12,163 nucleotides of DNA from the NCBI GenBank assembly GCA_016869415.1, contig VGEI01000069.1:1-12163 (forward strand). Direction: 5' to 3'. Made by a program: the position numbers and the translations under genes. Below the pieces are notes generated by a model that saw nothing but the letters and a program-made list of their open reading frames with translations, was not told the origin of the DNA and searched no databases. Shown here one piece after another: positions 1 through 6,367 of this stretch; position 1 is the first letter of the stretch; every line of letters starts with the position of its first letter. Origin of the DNA: Alphaproteobacteria bacterium (lineage in GTDB: Bacteria > Pseudomonadota > Alphaproteobacteria > CACIAM-22H2).

Positions 1-1
1 C

Positions 2-1177
2 GACGCCAATCTGACTGCTGCGCGGCTGTGTCAGGTGCGTCTGGTCGGCACCAAGCTGCTTGGCGCCAACCTGTTTGCCAGCGATCTGCGGCTGGTCATT
101 GCCGGTGGCGCCGATTTTTCCAACGCGGACATGCGCGGCGCCTGCCTGCGCGGCGCCGATCTTACTGAGGCGCGGTTGAGCCAGGCCGACCTGCGCGAGG
201 GCCAGCTGCTCCAGACCGACACCACCGGCAATCTCGTCTCGGTGCATTTCGAACCGCTGGCCTCCGAGATGACTGCGGCGGCGATGCCGCGTGCCGATCT
301 GACCGGGGCGCGCCTGTCGACCGCCTTCGTGGTGCAGACCGATCTCACCGATGCCATTCTCAAGGGCATCAAGGCCAACCGCACCGACTTCCGTAGCTCG
401 CTGCTGGTCGGCGCCAATCTCGAGGGCGCCGATCTGGGCTTCGCCAACATGCAGGGTGCCTGTTTGCGCGGCGCATCGCTGCTCGGCAGCGAGTGGAGCG
501 GTGCTAATTTCCAGGGCGCAGATCTTGCCGGGGCCATCGTCGATCCCTCGGCCTACAACAGCAAAGAGCTGCAGGCCTCCAACCTCAGCCGCTCCGACCC
601 GACGCTCGTCGAGCGGCTACCGCAGATTCTCGAGGTTCACGATTCCTGGGTACAGTCCGGCAGCCGCTCGGGCCAGCGCGCCGACCTTTCGCAGGCCTTC
701 CTCTCGGGCCGCGACTTGCACGGCGCCAATCTCGCTGCTGCGCTGCTCAACTGTGCGGTACTGGTCGGAGCCGACCTGCGCGACGCCAAACTGGCCATGG
801 CCGACTTCGCCTTTGCCGATTTGCGTCAGGCGAAGCTGCAGGGCGCGGACCTGCGCGGCGTCAATTTCGACCATGCCATGCTCGAGGGGGCCGATCTCAG
901 CGGCGCCAGCATGACGCCGGTGTCGGGCTCGGGCGTCGCCGTGGGTGACCGCACCTGGCAGGCCCGCCTCGACCGCGCGCGCCTCGGCCGGGCGAAGCTG
1001 CACGGCACGGTGATGCGCGGCGTGCGGTTGGCCGATGCCGATTTCACCGGCGCCGATCTTACGGGTGCCGATCTCAGCGGCGCCATTCTCCACCGCGCGC
1101 GCTTCAACGACGCCAAGCTGAAAGATTGCAGGCTCGACGGCGCCGAGCTTCAGGGCGCCGTCGGTTTGCCGCGCTGA
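2..1177 (+). CDS. Pentapeptide-repeat protein, 5' end outside the window
   Basis: The reading frame is open from base 2, so the real start lies upstream; the first in-window start codon is a GTG at 35, which falls inside a repeat run and is probably not the true start. At least 391 residues are visible. Almost the whole chain is tandem pentapeptides of the A(D/N)LXX kind (for example GANL, GADL, RADL, SGADL, TGADL), the signature of a right-handed quadrilateral beta-helix. The repeat register is interrupted by non-repeat segments around bases 240-290, 545-660 and 915-965, so there seem to be three or four beta-helix blocks. No signal peptide, membrane segment or fused catalytic domain is visible in this part. 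Function cannot be deduced: known members range from DNA-mimicking gyrase protectors to effectors and scaffold proteins. It ends 74 bp before the MFS gene on the same strand. The family call is sure; the role is unknown. Confidence 0.9.
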   Translation, partial: DANLTAARLCQVRLVGTKLLGANLFASDLRLVIAGGADFSNADMRGACLRGADLTEARLSQADLREGQLLQTDTTGNLVSVHFEPLASEMTAAAMPRADLTGARLSTAFVVQTDLTDAILKGIKANRTDFRSSLLVGANLEGADLGFANMQGACLRGASLLGSEWSGANFQGADLAGAIVDPSAYNSKELQASNLSRSDPTLVERLPQILEVHDSWVQSGSRSGQRADLSQAFLSGRDLHGANLAAALLNCAVLVGADLRDAKLAMADFAFADLRQAKLQGADLRGVNFDHAMLEGADLSGASMTPVSGSGVAVGDRTWQARLDRARLGRAKLHGTVMRGVRLADADFTGADLTGADLSGAILHRARFNDAKLKDCRLDGAELQGAVGLPR

Positions 1178-1251
1178 GCTCCGCTTCACAGGCAGAATAG
1201 AACGCCCCTCCGCCGCCTCGCGCGGCTCATCGGCATGCGTATGGCGCTCTA

Positions 1252-2439
1252 ATGCTTCGCCCGGATTCGTTTGCCCTGATCGCCGCTCTCGGCGCTTTGG
1301 CCGCGCTGGCGCCGTTGTCGAACGACATCTATCTCGTTTCCCTGCCCAGCATGACCGAGGCCTTCGCGGCCGGGGTCGGGCGGGTGCAGCTGACCTTGAC
1401 CGCCTTCGTGGCCGGCTTCGCCATCGGCCAGTATGCCTACGGGCCGCTCTCCGACCGCTTCGGCCGCCGGCCATTGATGCTGGCTGGGCTGGCACTCTAT
1501 GTCGCGGCTTCCGTCGCGGCCGCCATCGCGGCGACGGTCGAGGTGTTGATCGCCGCGCGTTTCGTCCAGGCGATCGGTATGAGCAGCGGCCCGGTGCTCG
1601 GCCGCGCCGTGGTCCGCGACCTCTACGACCGCGAGAGTGCAGCACGCCTGCTCTCCTACATGGCGGTGGTCGCCGGTTTTGCGCCGGTAGTGGCGCCGAT
1701 CATCGGCAGCCAGCTGCATGTGGCCTTCGGCTGGCGGGCGAACTTTATCTTCGTGGCGCTCTACGGCGCGGTCGCGCTGGCTGTGGTGGCTTGGCAGTTC
1801 GACGAAACCAACCGGCGGCTCGATCCGGAGGCGCTGCGCCTGCGCCGCATGGCAGGCAATATCGGCACGCTGCTCTCCTCGCGCCTCTATCTCGGCTACG
1901 CCCTGACCGCATCTTGCGTCGGTAGCGGGTTGTTCGCCTTCATCTCCGGCTCGCCTTTTGTCTTTCTCCAGGTACTCGGTTTCGCGGCCGCAGATTTCGG
2001 CTATCTCTTCGCCTTCTGCATGTGCGGCTATCTTGTCGGTTCGTGGATCAGCGGGCGCTTCGTGCTGCGTTTGGGCATGGACCGGCTGCTGCGCCTGGGT
2101 GTCGTCCTGGCGCTGGCCGGCGGCCTGAGCATGGCCGGGCTGGCCGCGCTGCACCTGAACCACGTTGCGGCCATACTCGGACCGATGTTCGTCTTCATGT
2201 TCGCTTTCGCCCTGATCCTGCCGCAGGCCATGGCGGGCGCGTTGACACCGTTCCCGCAGATCGCCGGCAGCGCCTCCTCGCTGATCGGCCTCTGCCAGTA
2301 TGGATTGAGCGCCATCGTCGGCACGGCAGTCGCCGCCTTGTTCGACGGCTCCGCGCTGCCGATGGCCGCTGCCATCGGTGTGATGGCTGTGCTGGCGGCC
2401 CTGGCTTATGCCGCGCTCGTCCGGCCGGCGCGGACCTGA
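1252..2439 (+). CDS. Bcr/CflA-family MFS multidrug efflux transporter
   Basis: A 395-residue, very hydrophobic protein with about 12 predicted membrane helices, the normal length for the Bcr/CflA drug:H+ antiporter branch of the major facilitator superfamily. Helix 1 carries the acidic SNDIYLVSLP stretch (D25), matching the S-D-x-Y-L-P pattern of Bcr. The loop between helices 2 and 3 holds motif A, GPLSDRFGRRP (residues 64-74), and helix 5 has the proline- and glycine-rich GFAPVVAPIIGS run typical of antiporters. It should export small hydrophobic or cationic compounds across the inner membrane using the proton gradient; the substrate cannot be told. No good Shine-Dalgarno sequence precedes the ATG. 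That ATG overlaps a TAA in the frame of the upstream pentapeptide gene (TAATG), so coupled or leaderless-like initiation is possible. A later start would remove helix 1. Confidence 0.9.
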   Translation: MLRPDSFALIAALGALAALAPLSNDIYLVSLPSMTEAFAAGVGRVQLTLTAFVAGFAIGQYAYGPLSDRFGRRPLMLAGLALYVAASVAAAIAATVEVLIAARFVQAIGMSSGPVLGRAVVRDLYDRESAARLLSYMAVVAGFAPVVAPIIGSQLHVAFGWRANFIFVALYGAVALAVVAWQFDETNRRLDPEALRLRRMAGNIGTLLSSRLYLGYALTASCVGSGLFAFISGSPFVFLQVLGFAAADFGYLFAFCMCGYLVGSWISGRFVLRLGMDRLLRLGVVLALAGGLSMAGLAALHLNHVAAILGPMFVFMFAFALILPQAMAGALTPFPQIAGSASSLIGLCQYGLSAIVGTAVAALFDGSALPMAAAIGVMAVLAALAYAALVRPART

Positions 2440-2468
2440 TATCACCCTGTCGTCACAGCGGAGCGTTC

Positions 2469-3536
2469 ATGGCCGACACTGACATCCTCATCCGTCCTGA
2501 GCCCTTGCAGGACTACATAGCCGCTATCTGCCGTGCCGCCGGGTCCTCGGCGGACGAGGCGGGCAAGATCGCCACGCAGCTCATTGAGGCCAACCTGCGT
2601 GGGCACGATTCGCACGGCGTAGGCATGATCCCGTACTACATTGCCAATGCTCGGGCGCGCACGCTCACGCCCAACGGCCGGGCCACGGTCGTCTCGGAGA
2701 CAGATGTGATCACCGTGCTCGACGGCGGTTTCGGCTATGGCCAGGTGATCGGCGAGCAGGTGATGGAGATCGGCATCGCCAAGGCGAAGGTGAAGGGCGT
2801 GGCGCTGATCGCGTTGCGCAACAGCCACCATCTCGGGCGCATCGGCGGCTGGGCCGAGCAATGCGCCGCCGCCGGCATGGCCTCCATCCACTATGTCAGC
2901 ACGGTCGGCAGCGGCCCGGCGGTAGCGCCTTTCGGCGGCACCGATGCGCGTTTCGGCACCAATCCGTTCTGCTGCGGCGTGCCGGTCGAGGGCAACGAGC
3001 CGATCATCCTCGACATGGCGACCAGCCGGCTGCCCATCGGCAAGATCCGCGTGGCCCACAACAAGGGCGAGGCGATCGTCGAGGGCGCATTGCTCGACGC
3101 CAACGGGGCACCGACGACCGATCCCGGCGTGTTCTTCCGTCAACCGCGAGGCACGCTGCTGCCTTTCGGCGAGCATAAGGGCTACGCCTTGGCGCTGGTC
3201 GTCGAGCTCTTCGCCGGCGCGCTGACGGGTGGCCTGCTTGCCTACCGCGGCGAGGACATCCCGAAATGCATTGTCAACAACATGCTCTCGGTGATCATCG
3301 ATCCCAAGGCGCTGGGCGAGGCACGCCAGTACTACGAGGCCGTGCGGGCCATGACCGAGTTCGTCAAAGCCTCGCCGCCGGGAAAGGGAACGGACCGGGT
3401 GATGGTGCCGGGCGACCCCGAGCGCCGCTCACGTGCCAAACGGCTGGCTGACGGTATCCCGATCGACGCCGAGACCTGGCGGGAGATCGGCGAGGCGGCG
3501 CGCTCGGTCGGAGTCAACGCCCGGCCAGGTGCCTGA
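2469..3536 (+). CDS. hcxB: YbiC/HcxB-like hydroxycarboxylate dehydrogenase (Ldh_2 family)
   Basis: A 355-residue NAD(P)-dependent oxidoreductase of the malate/L-lactate/ureidoglycolate dehydrogenase (Ldh_2) family, which is unrelated to Rossmann-fold lactate dehydrogenases. Conserved landmarks are LRGHDSHGVGMIPYY (about 43-57), NSHHLGRIG (118-126, with the likely catalytic His), GGTDARFGTNPFC (156-168), LDMATS (181-186) and FGEHKGYALAL (233-243). From memory the closest well-known relative is E. coli YbiC (HcxB), which shares the NSHH-GRIG-WAEQCAAAG run and a C-terminal WVKASP-type segment. The expected reaction is reversible reduction of a 2-oxo acid to a 2-hydroxy acid in the cytoplasm; the exact substrate is not readable. 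The start is set by GGAG at 2460-2463, five bases before the ATG; the same frame is open far upstream, but that part lies inside the MFS gene. It follows the MFS gene by 29 bp and could be co-transcribed with it. Confidence 0.88.
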   Translation: MADTDILIRPEPLQDYIAAICRAAGSSADEAGKIATQLIEANLRGHDSHGVGMIPYYIANARARTLTPNGRATVVSETDVITVLDGGFGYGQVIGEQVMEIGIAKAKVKGVALIALRNSHHLGRIGGWAEQCAAAGMASIHYVSTVGSGPAVAPFGGTDARFGTNPFCCGVPVEGNEPIILDMATSRLPIGKIRVAHNKGEAIVEGALLDANGAPTTDPGVFFRQPRGTLLPFGEHKGYALALVVELFAGALTGGLLAYRGEDIPKCIVNNMLSVIIDPKALGEARQYYEAVRAMTEFVKASPPGKGTDRVMVPGDPERRSRAKRLADGIPIDAETWREIGEAARSVGVNARPGA

Positions 3537-3651
3537 ACGCTGCCGGCCAGGCACGAAAGAACCGATCAAGCACTCGCTGGCGCGGGAATCCCGATATTAT
3601 GGGAGGAATGCGGCAGGTACGCCCGCGGTATGATCCGTTTCCGGTGACCTC
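3537..3651 (+). promoter_or_regulatory. rodA upstream region with candidate -10 elements
   Basis: A 115-bp gap with no convincing gene. Two hexamers resemble sigma-70 -10 boxes: TATTAT at 3595-3600 and TATGAT at 3629-3634. Neither has a good TTGACA-like -35 at 16-18 bp, so a rodA promoter is possible but unproved. GGTGA at 3643-3647 is a usable Shine-Dalgarno site five bases before the rodA ATG. A purine-rich GGGAGG lies at 3601-3606, just before a short upstream reading frame described in the findings. Confidence 0.3.
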
Positions 3652-4806
3652 ATGACGACGTCCGTCCTGCAAGGGTTCCGGGCGCAGCGCGCGCAGCCGC
3701 TGCCCCTGTCGAAGCGCATCTTGCGCATTCCCTGGGGGCTGGCCGCCTTGATCATCGCCACCTCCTCGATAGGCTTCGTGGTGCTCTATTCGGCGGCAGG
3801 AGGCAGCCTCGATCCCTGGGCCTCGCGCCAGATGTACCGCTTCGCCGCCGGCTTCGTGCTCATGCTGCTGGTAGCGCTGACTGACATCCGCCTGTGGTTC
3901 CGTGTTGCTTATCCGGCCTATGCCGTGGGCCTGGCGCTGCTGGTGCTCGTCCATTTCATGGGCACAACCGGTATGGGTGCCCAACGCTGGCTGGAGGTTG
4001 GTCCGCTGCAGCTCCAGCCCTCGGAGCTGATGAAGATCGCCATGGTTCTCGTCCTGGCGCGCTACTTCCACGGGCTCAATCCCGAGAAGATCGGCAACCC
4101 GCTCTATCTGGCCTGGCCGCTGGTGCTGCTCATCGTGCCGGCGGTGCTGATCCTCAAGCAGCCGAAGCTCGGCACCACCGTGCTGATGTTGCTGACTGCG
4201 GCGGCGATGTTCTTCTGCGCCGGCGTGCGCATCTGGAAATTCGTCGCCGTCGGGCTGGCCGCCGCGGGCGCGCTGCCGCTGGCCTGGAGTTTCCTGCGCG
4301 ACTACCAGAAGCAGCGCGTGATGACCTTCCTCGACTCCGAAAGCGACCCGCTGGGAGCGGGCTATCACATCATCCAGTCGAAGATCGCCCTCGGCTCGGG
4401 CGGGTTGTGGGGAAAAGGCTTCCTCAACGGCACGCAGGGGCACCTGCAGTTCTTGCCGGAGCGCCAGACCGACTTCATCTTCGGCATGCTGTCGGAGGAG
4501 TTCGGGCTGGTCGGCGGCCTCGTCCTCATCGGGCTCTACACCGCGATGCTGCTCTATGGGCTGGGCGTTGCGCTGCGCGCACGCAGTCAGTTCGCGCGGC
4601 TTGTGGCGATCGGCATCTCAACCGCTTTCTTCGCCAATGCCTTCGTCAACCTGGCCATGGTCATGGGGCTCCTGCCGGTGGTCGGCGAGCCGCTGCCGTT
4701 CCTCTCCTACGGCGGAACGGCGCTGATTACACTGCTCATCGGTTTTGGCTTGGTGATGAATTCGTTGGTTTATGCCGACACGGTAGTGGGACCGCATACG
4801 ACGTAA
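3652..4806 (+). CDS. rodA: RodA, SEDS peptidoglycan glycosyltransferase of the elongasome
   Basis: A 384-residue polytopic membrane protein with about 10 helices, the normal size and fold of RodA/FtsW (SEDS) proteins. RodA polymerises lipid II into glycan strands on the outer face of the inner membrane, working with the transpeptidase PBP2 and the MreBCD cytoskeleton to set rod shape. Diagnostic segments are GAQRWLEVGPLQLQPSE (109-125), GAGYHIIQSKIALGSGGLWGKGF (split across 235-257), NGTQGHLQFLPERQTDFIF (259-277, with the catalytic Asp at 274) and GEPLPFLSYGG (345-355). These fit RodA better than FtsW (QFLPERQTDFIF). The usually acidic QPDLGT motif reads QPKLGT here (Lys172). Its usual neighbours mreBCD and mrdA (PBP2) are not in the window: a dehydrogenase precedes it and a non-coding AT-rich stretch follows, so it may be transcribed alone. 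Confidence 0.94.
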   Translation: MTTSVLQGFRAQRAQPLPLSKRILRIPWGLAALIIATSSIGFVVLYSAAGGSLDPWASRQMYRFAAGFVLMLLVALTDIRLWFRVAYPAYAVGLALLVLVHFMGTTGMGAQRWLEVGPLQLQPSELMKIAMVLVLARYFHGLNPEKIGNPLYLAWPLVLLIVPAVLILKQPKLGTTVLMLLTAAAMFFCAGVRIWKFVAVGLAAAGALPLAWSFLRDYQKQRVMTFLDSESDPLGAGYHIIQSKIALGSGGLWGKGFLNGTQGHLQFLPERQTDFIFGMLSEEFGLVGGLVLIGLYTAMLLYGLGVALRARSQFARLVAIGISTAFFANAFVNLAMVMGLLPVVGEPLPFLSYGGTALITLLIGFGLVMNSLVYADTVVGPHTT

Positions 4807-4837
4807 CTTGTGGATATGTGGATAACTCTCCGGATAG

Positions 4838-4864
4838 TTCGTCGAGTCGCTCCGGCTCGACGAA
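4838..4864. terminator. Strong inverted repeat just after rodA
   Basis: TTCGTCGAG (4838-4846) and CTCGACGAA (4856-4864) are perfect 9-bp complements. One further G-U and one C-G pair extend the stem inward and leave a five-base loop. It starts 31 bp after the rodA stop. There is no T-run behind it, so it is not a classic intrinsic terminator. It could stabilise the 3' end of the rodA transcript or form part of the adjacent DnaA-box region. Confidence 0.35.
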
Positions 4865-4941
4865 TCGAAGACCGCCTTCTGCCTGCTTAAAATCTCGCTA
4901 AGCGATTACGCATAAAAATTTTTTTCCACGCGCCGATTCGC

Positions 4942-4971
4942 TTGACGGGAGTCGGCGGACTTTGAAACAAT
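4942..4971 (+). promoter_or_regulatory. Weak sigma-70-like promoter candidate
   Basis: TTGACG (4942-4947) is followed after 18 bp by AACAAT (4966-4971), a four-of-six match to TATAAT. It points toward the small open frame at 5024 and the broken gene at 5257, and lies between the DnaA boxes. It is a pattern match only. Confidence 0.22.
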
Positions 4972-5023
4972 TTTTATCGGGGCAGTCGATTCGTCCGTCT
5001 TATCCACAGCGCATACGAGCCTG

Positions 5024-5203
5024 ATGTTCACCACCAGCAAGCCTGACGCCCGCGCGGCGCTACCGGACGCTCCTGCCGCCAAGGTGTTCGGCAGCCTCAT
5101 GGCCATCCGCCAGATGGCCGGGGAGCCAATGTCCTGTGGCGCCGTCGATTTGCGGCTGTCGAGGAGGGCTGCCGGTGACGTAGAAGAAAGTTCGGTTGAC
5201 TGA
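5024..5203 (+). CDS. Possible small hypothetical protein (59 aa)
   Basis: An ATG-started frame of 59 residues beginning MFTTSKPDARAALPDAPAA, with no recognised motif, signal or membrane segment. No clear Shine-Dalgarno sequence precedes it. It fills most of the gap between the DnaA-box region and the frameshifted gene. The opposite strand is also open here for a longer stretch, as is common at this GC content, so coding is not established on either strand. Bases 5204-5256 hold nothing I recognise. Confidence 0.22.
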   Translation: MFTTSKPDARAALPDAPAAKVFGSLMAIRQMAGEPMSCGAVDLRLSRRAAGDVEESSVD

Positions 5204-5256
5204 AAATGATCGTCGCCTGAATCGGGCTGGCGATAACGTAACGGGTAAAGACGTAC

Positions 5257-5764
5257 ATGCCGGTTTTTGACATACCTATGGTGACGCGTGATCGCGTGCG
5301 CGCCGGCAAGCTGTTCATCTTCGCATTCGACGATGACGAGATGCGGCTTACCGAGGGTGGCCTCGCGGGCGCAGTGCCGGGGCGAGGCCAACACCGTCGG
5401 CATCCGCACGCGCCGCGCGCCGGGTAGCGGTCCCGACACGGTCTGGACCGATGTCGATATTGCCCGCCACCAACATCTGCTCGACGAGGATTTCGCGCTG
5501 CTGATCTCCTGGGTGGAAGCGGGTGGGCCGGTCTTTCTGCCAAAGGCCGGGCTGGGCAATCTCCAGCCGCGGCTCGTCGATACGGCGCCGCGCACCTATC
5601 TCTTCCTACAGAAGAAGGTGAAGGAGCTGCGTGTTGCGGCGGCGCAGCCCTGGAGCCTCGATGCCTACAAGCAGCCGAGCTACTACGAAGGCGTGTTCCG
5701 GCAGATCGCGAACATGATGCGGGCGCCGGTGGCGGCGCTGGGTAACACCGCCCGCCAGGCCTGA
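5257..5764 (+). pseudogene. DUF7831-like hypothetical gene with a +1 frameshift
   Basis: Two overlapping frames together encode one plausible protein. Frame A starts at ATG 5257 (MPVFDIPMVTRDRV, then GKLFIFAFDDDE and GGLAGAVPG) and stops soon after base 5400. The other frame continues with EANTVGIRTRRAPG, WTDVDI, a GGPVFLPKAGLGNLQ segment and APRTYLFLQKK, to the stop at 5762-5764. Removing one G from GGGG at 5379-5382 joins them into about 168 residues reading GGLAGAVPGEANTVGI. That fits, in motif and spacing, the pattern I recall for phage-associated DUF7831 proteins (V/IF-D, GG-A, GEPNAVGI-T, GLG). The biochemical role is unknown. The extra base may be a true inactivating mutation or a homopolymer sequencing error. 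No clear ribosome binding site is visible; ATG 5278 is an alternative start. Confidence 0.6.
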
Positions 5765-5804
5765 AGGCTTTTCAGCCTGGAAGCCTCCGGCCATACTGCC
5801 GGAG
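5756..5804. other. Two consecutive hairpins between the broken gene and the 38-aa gene
   Basis: First, CAGGC (5756-5760), a bulged C and TGAA pair with TTCAGCCTG, overlapping the stop codon of the upstream gene. Second, CTCCGGC (5785-5791) pairs perfectly with GCCGGAG (5798-5804) around a six-base loop. Neither is followed by a T-run. The second one ends two bases before the ATG of the small membrane protein and contains the only GGAG nearby, so it could hold down that start in the mRNA. Confidence 0.4.
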
Positions 5805-5806
5805 TG

Positions 5807-5923
5807 ATGGTCCATCTCAAGGTGTTGGTGCGTGCGGCGGCCTACGGGCTTGCCGCCTATGGCGCGGTTGTCGGCCTCGTCTATATCAGCAAGCAGGCCG
5901 GCCTGCTCGACTGGATCCGCTAG
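5807..5923 (+). CDS. Small single-pass membrane protein (38 aa)
   Basis: A 38-residue frame, MVHLKVLVRAAAYGLAAYG and onward, ending SKQAGLLDWIR. A basic N-terminus (K5, R9) is followed by a hydrophobic Ala/Gly/Val-rich segment from about residue 10 to 28, then a short polar tail, the layout of an inner-membrane microprotein. Its TAG stop directly abuts the ATG of the thioesterase gene (TAGATG), which implies translational coupling and argues that it is really translated. GGAG at 5801-5804 is too close to the ATG for normal spacing and lies in a hairpin arm; a GTG at 5804 is an in-frame alternative start. No function is recognised. Confidence 0.5.
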   Translation: MVHLKVLVRAAAYGLAAYGAVVGLVYISKQAGLLDWIR

Positions 5924-6352
5924 ATGGCTCTCACGGTCGCCGACGCCCAAGCCATCCTGAGCGCCAACTTCGCGCCGTGGGTGCTCGATCTCAACCTCAA
6001 GGTCGAGATGGCCGGCGAGGGTACGGCCCGAATCCGGCTGCCGTTCGACAAGAAACTGGTCCGCGTCGGCGGCACGATCTGCGGCCAGGCCCTGATGACC
6101 GTCGCAGACACGGTCATGGTGCTGGCGGTCGCCGGCGCCTCGGGCGGCTTCCGGCCGATGACCACGGTCGGACAGACGATCAGCTTCATGAAGCCGGTGT
6201 CGAGCGTCGATGCGCTCGTCGAGGCGCGCGTGCTGCGCCTGGGCAAGACCCTGGCCTTCGGCGAAATCGCCATCCGCGCCGACGGCCGCGACGAACTGGT
6301 GGCGCACGCCACCACCACCTACGCCATCCTCGGGCCGCCGCCGGGCAGCTGA
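5924..6352 (+). CDS. PaaI-family hotdog-fold acyl-CoA thioesterase
   Basis: A 142-residue protein with the hotdog thioesterase pattern: an N-terminal strand region (NLKVEMAGEGTARIRLPF), then VRVGGTICGQALMTVADTVM (47-65) at the start of the central helix, where Asp62 is the likely catalytic acid, then SFMKPVSSVDALVEARVLRLGKT and a final strand region. The PaaI/YbgC-like family hydrolyses acyl- or aryl-CoA thioesters to the free acid and CoA in the cytoplasm, usually as a tetramer. The conserved H-GG of classical PaaI is changed to VGGTICGQ, as in many uncharacterised alphaproteobacterial members. It begins immediately after the stop of the 38-aa gene and ends 15 bp before an acyl-CoA synthetase, so the pair likely activates and releases the same kind of acid. 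Confidence 0.85.
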   Translation: MALTVADAQAILSANFAPWVLDLNLKVEMAGEGTARIRLPFDKKLVRVGGTICGQALMTVADTVMVLAVAGASGGFRPMTTVGQTISFMKPVSSVDALVEARVLRLGKTLAFGEIAIRADGRDELVAHATTTYAILGPPPGS

Positions 6353-6367
6353 GCGTCAGGGCGACAC

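Larger units (their letters stand above)
4809..5008. other. Candidate replication-origin or DnaA-regulated region: DnaA boxes around an AT-rich core
   Basis: Against GC-rich surroundings, bases 4885-4980 are markedly AT-rich, with runs such as ATAAAAATTTTTTT and ACAATTTTTATC. DnaA-box matches flank this core. TGTGGATAT (4809-4817, 8 of 9) and TGTGGATAA (4817-4825, perfect) are in tandem on one side, TTATCCACA (5000-5008, perfect) is inverted on the other side, and TTTTCCACG (4922-4930, 7 of 9) lies inside. A CtrA-like pair TTAA-N7-CTAA sits at 4887-4901. Boxes plus an AT-rich unwinding-type element are the parts of a bacterial oriC. However, only two perfect boxes are present, and no usual origin neighbour (dnaA, hemE, parAB, rpmH) is visible, so a DnaA-controlled promoter is an equal alternative. 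Confidence 0.4.

Noticed and set aside
617..1645. 342-codon minus-strand frame across the pentapeptide and MFS genes
   Set aside because: It spans two convincing plus-strand genes, has arginine-rich low-complexity sequence and no ribosome binding site.
1249..2445. 398-codon minus-strand frame opposite the MFS gene
   Set aside because: Its composition (His, Gln, Arg, Glu-rich with no motif) is that of an antisense shadow of a GC-rich gene; the plus strand encodes a clear transporter.
5267..5272. Perfect TTGACA -35 hexamer
   Set aside because: It lies inside the coding part of the DUF7831-like gene and no -10-like hexamer occurs at 16-18 bp.
4906..5595. 229-codon minus-strand frame over the AT-rich region and the DUF7831-like gene
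   Set aside because: The plus strand carries conserved motifs across the frameshift; the minus frame has none and would run through the DnaA-box region.
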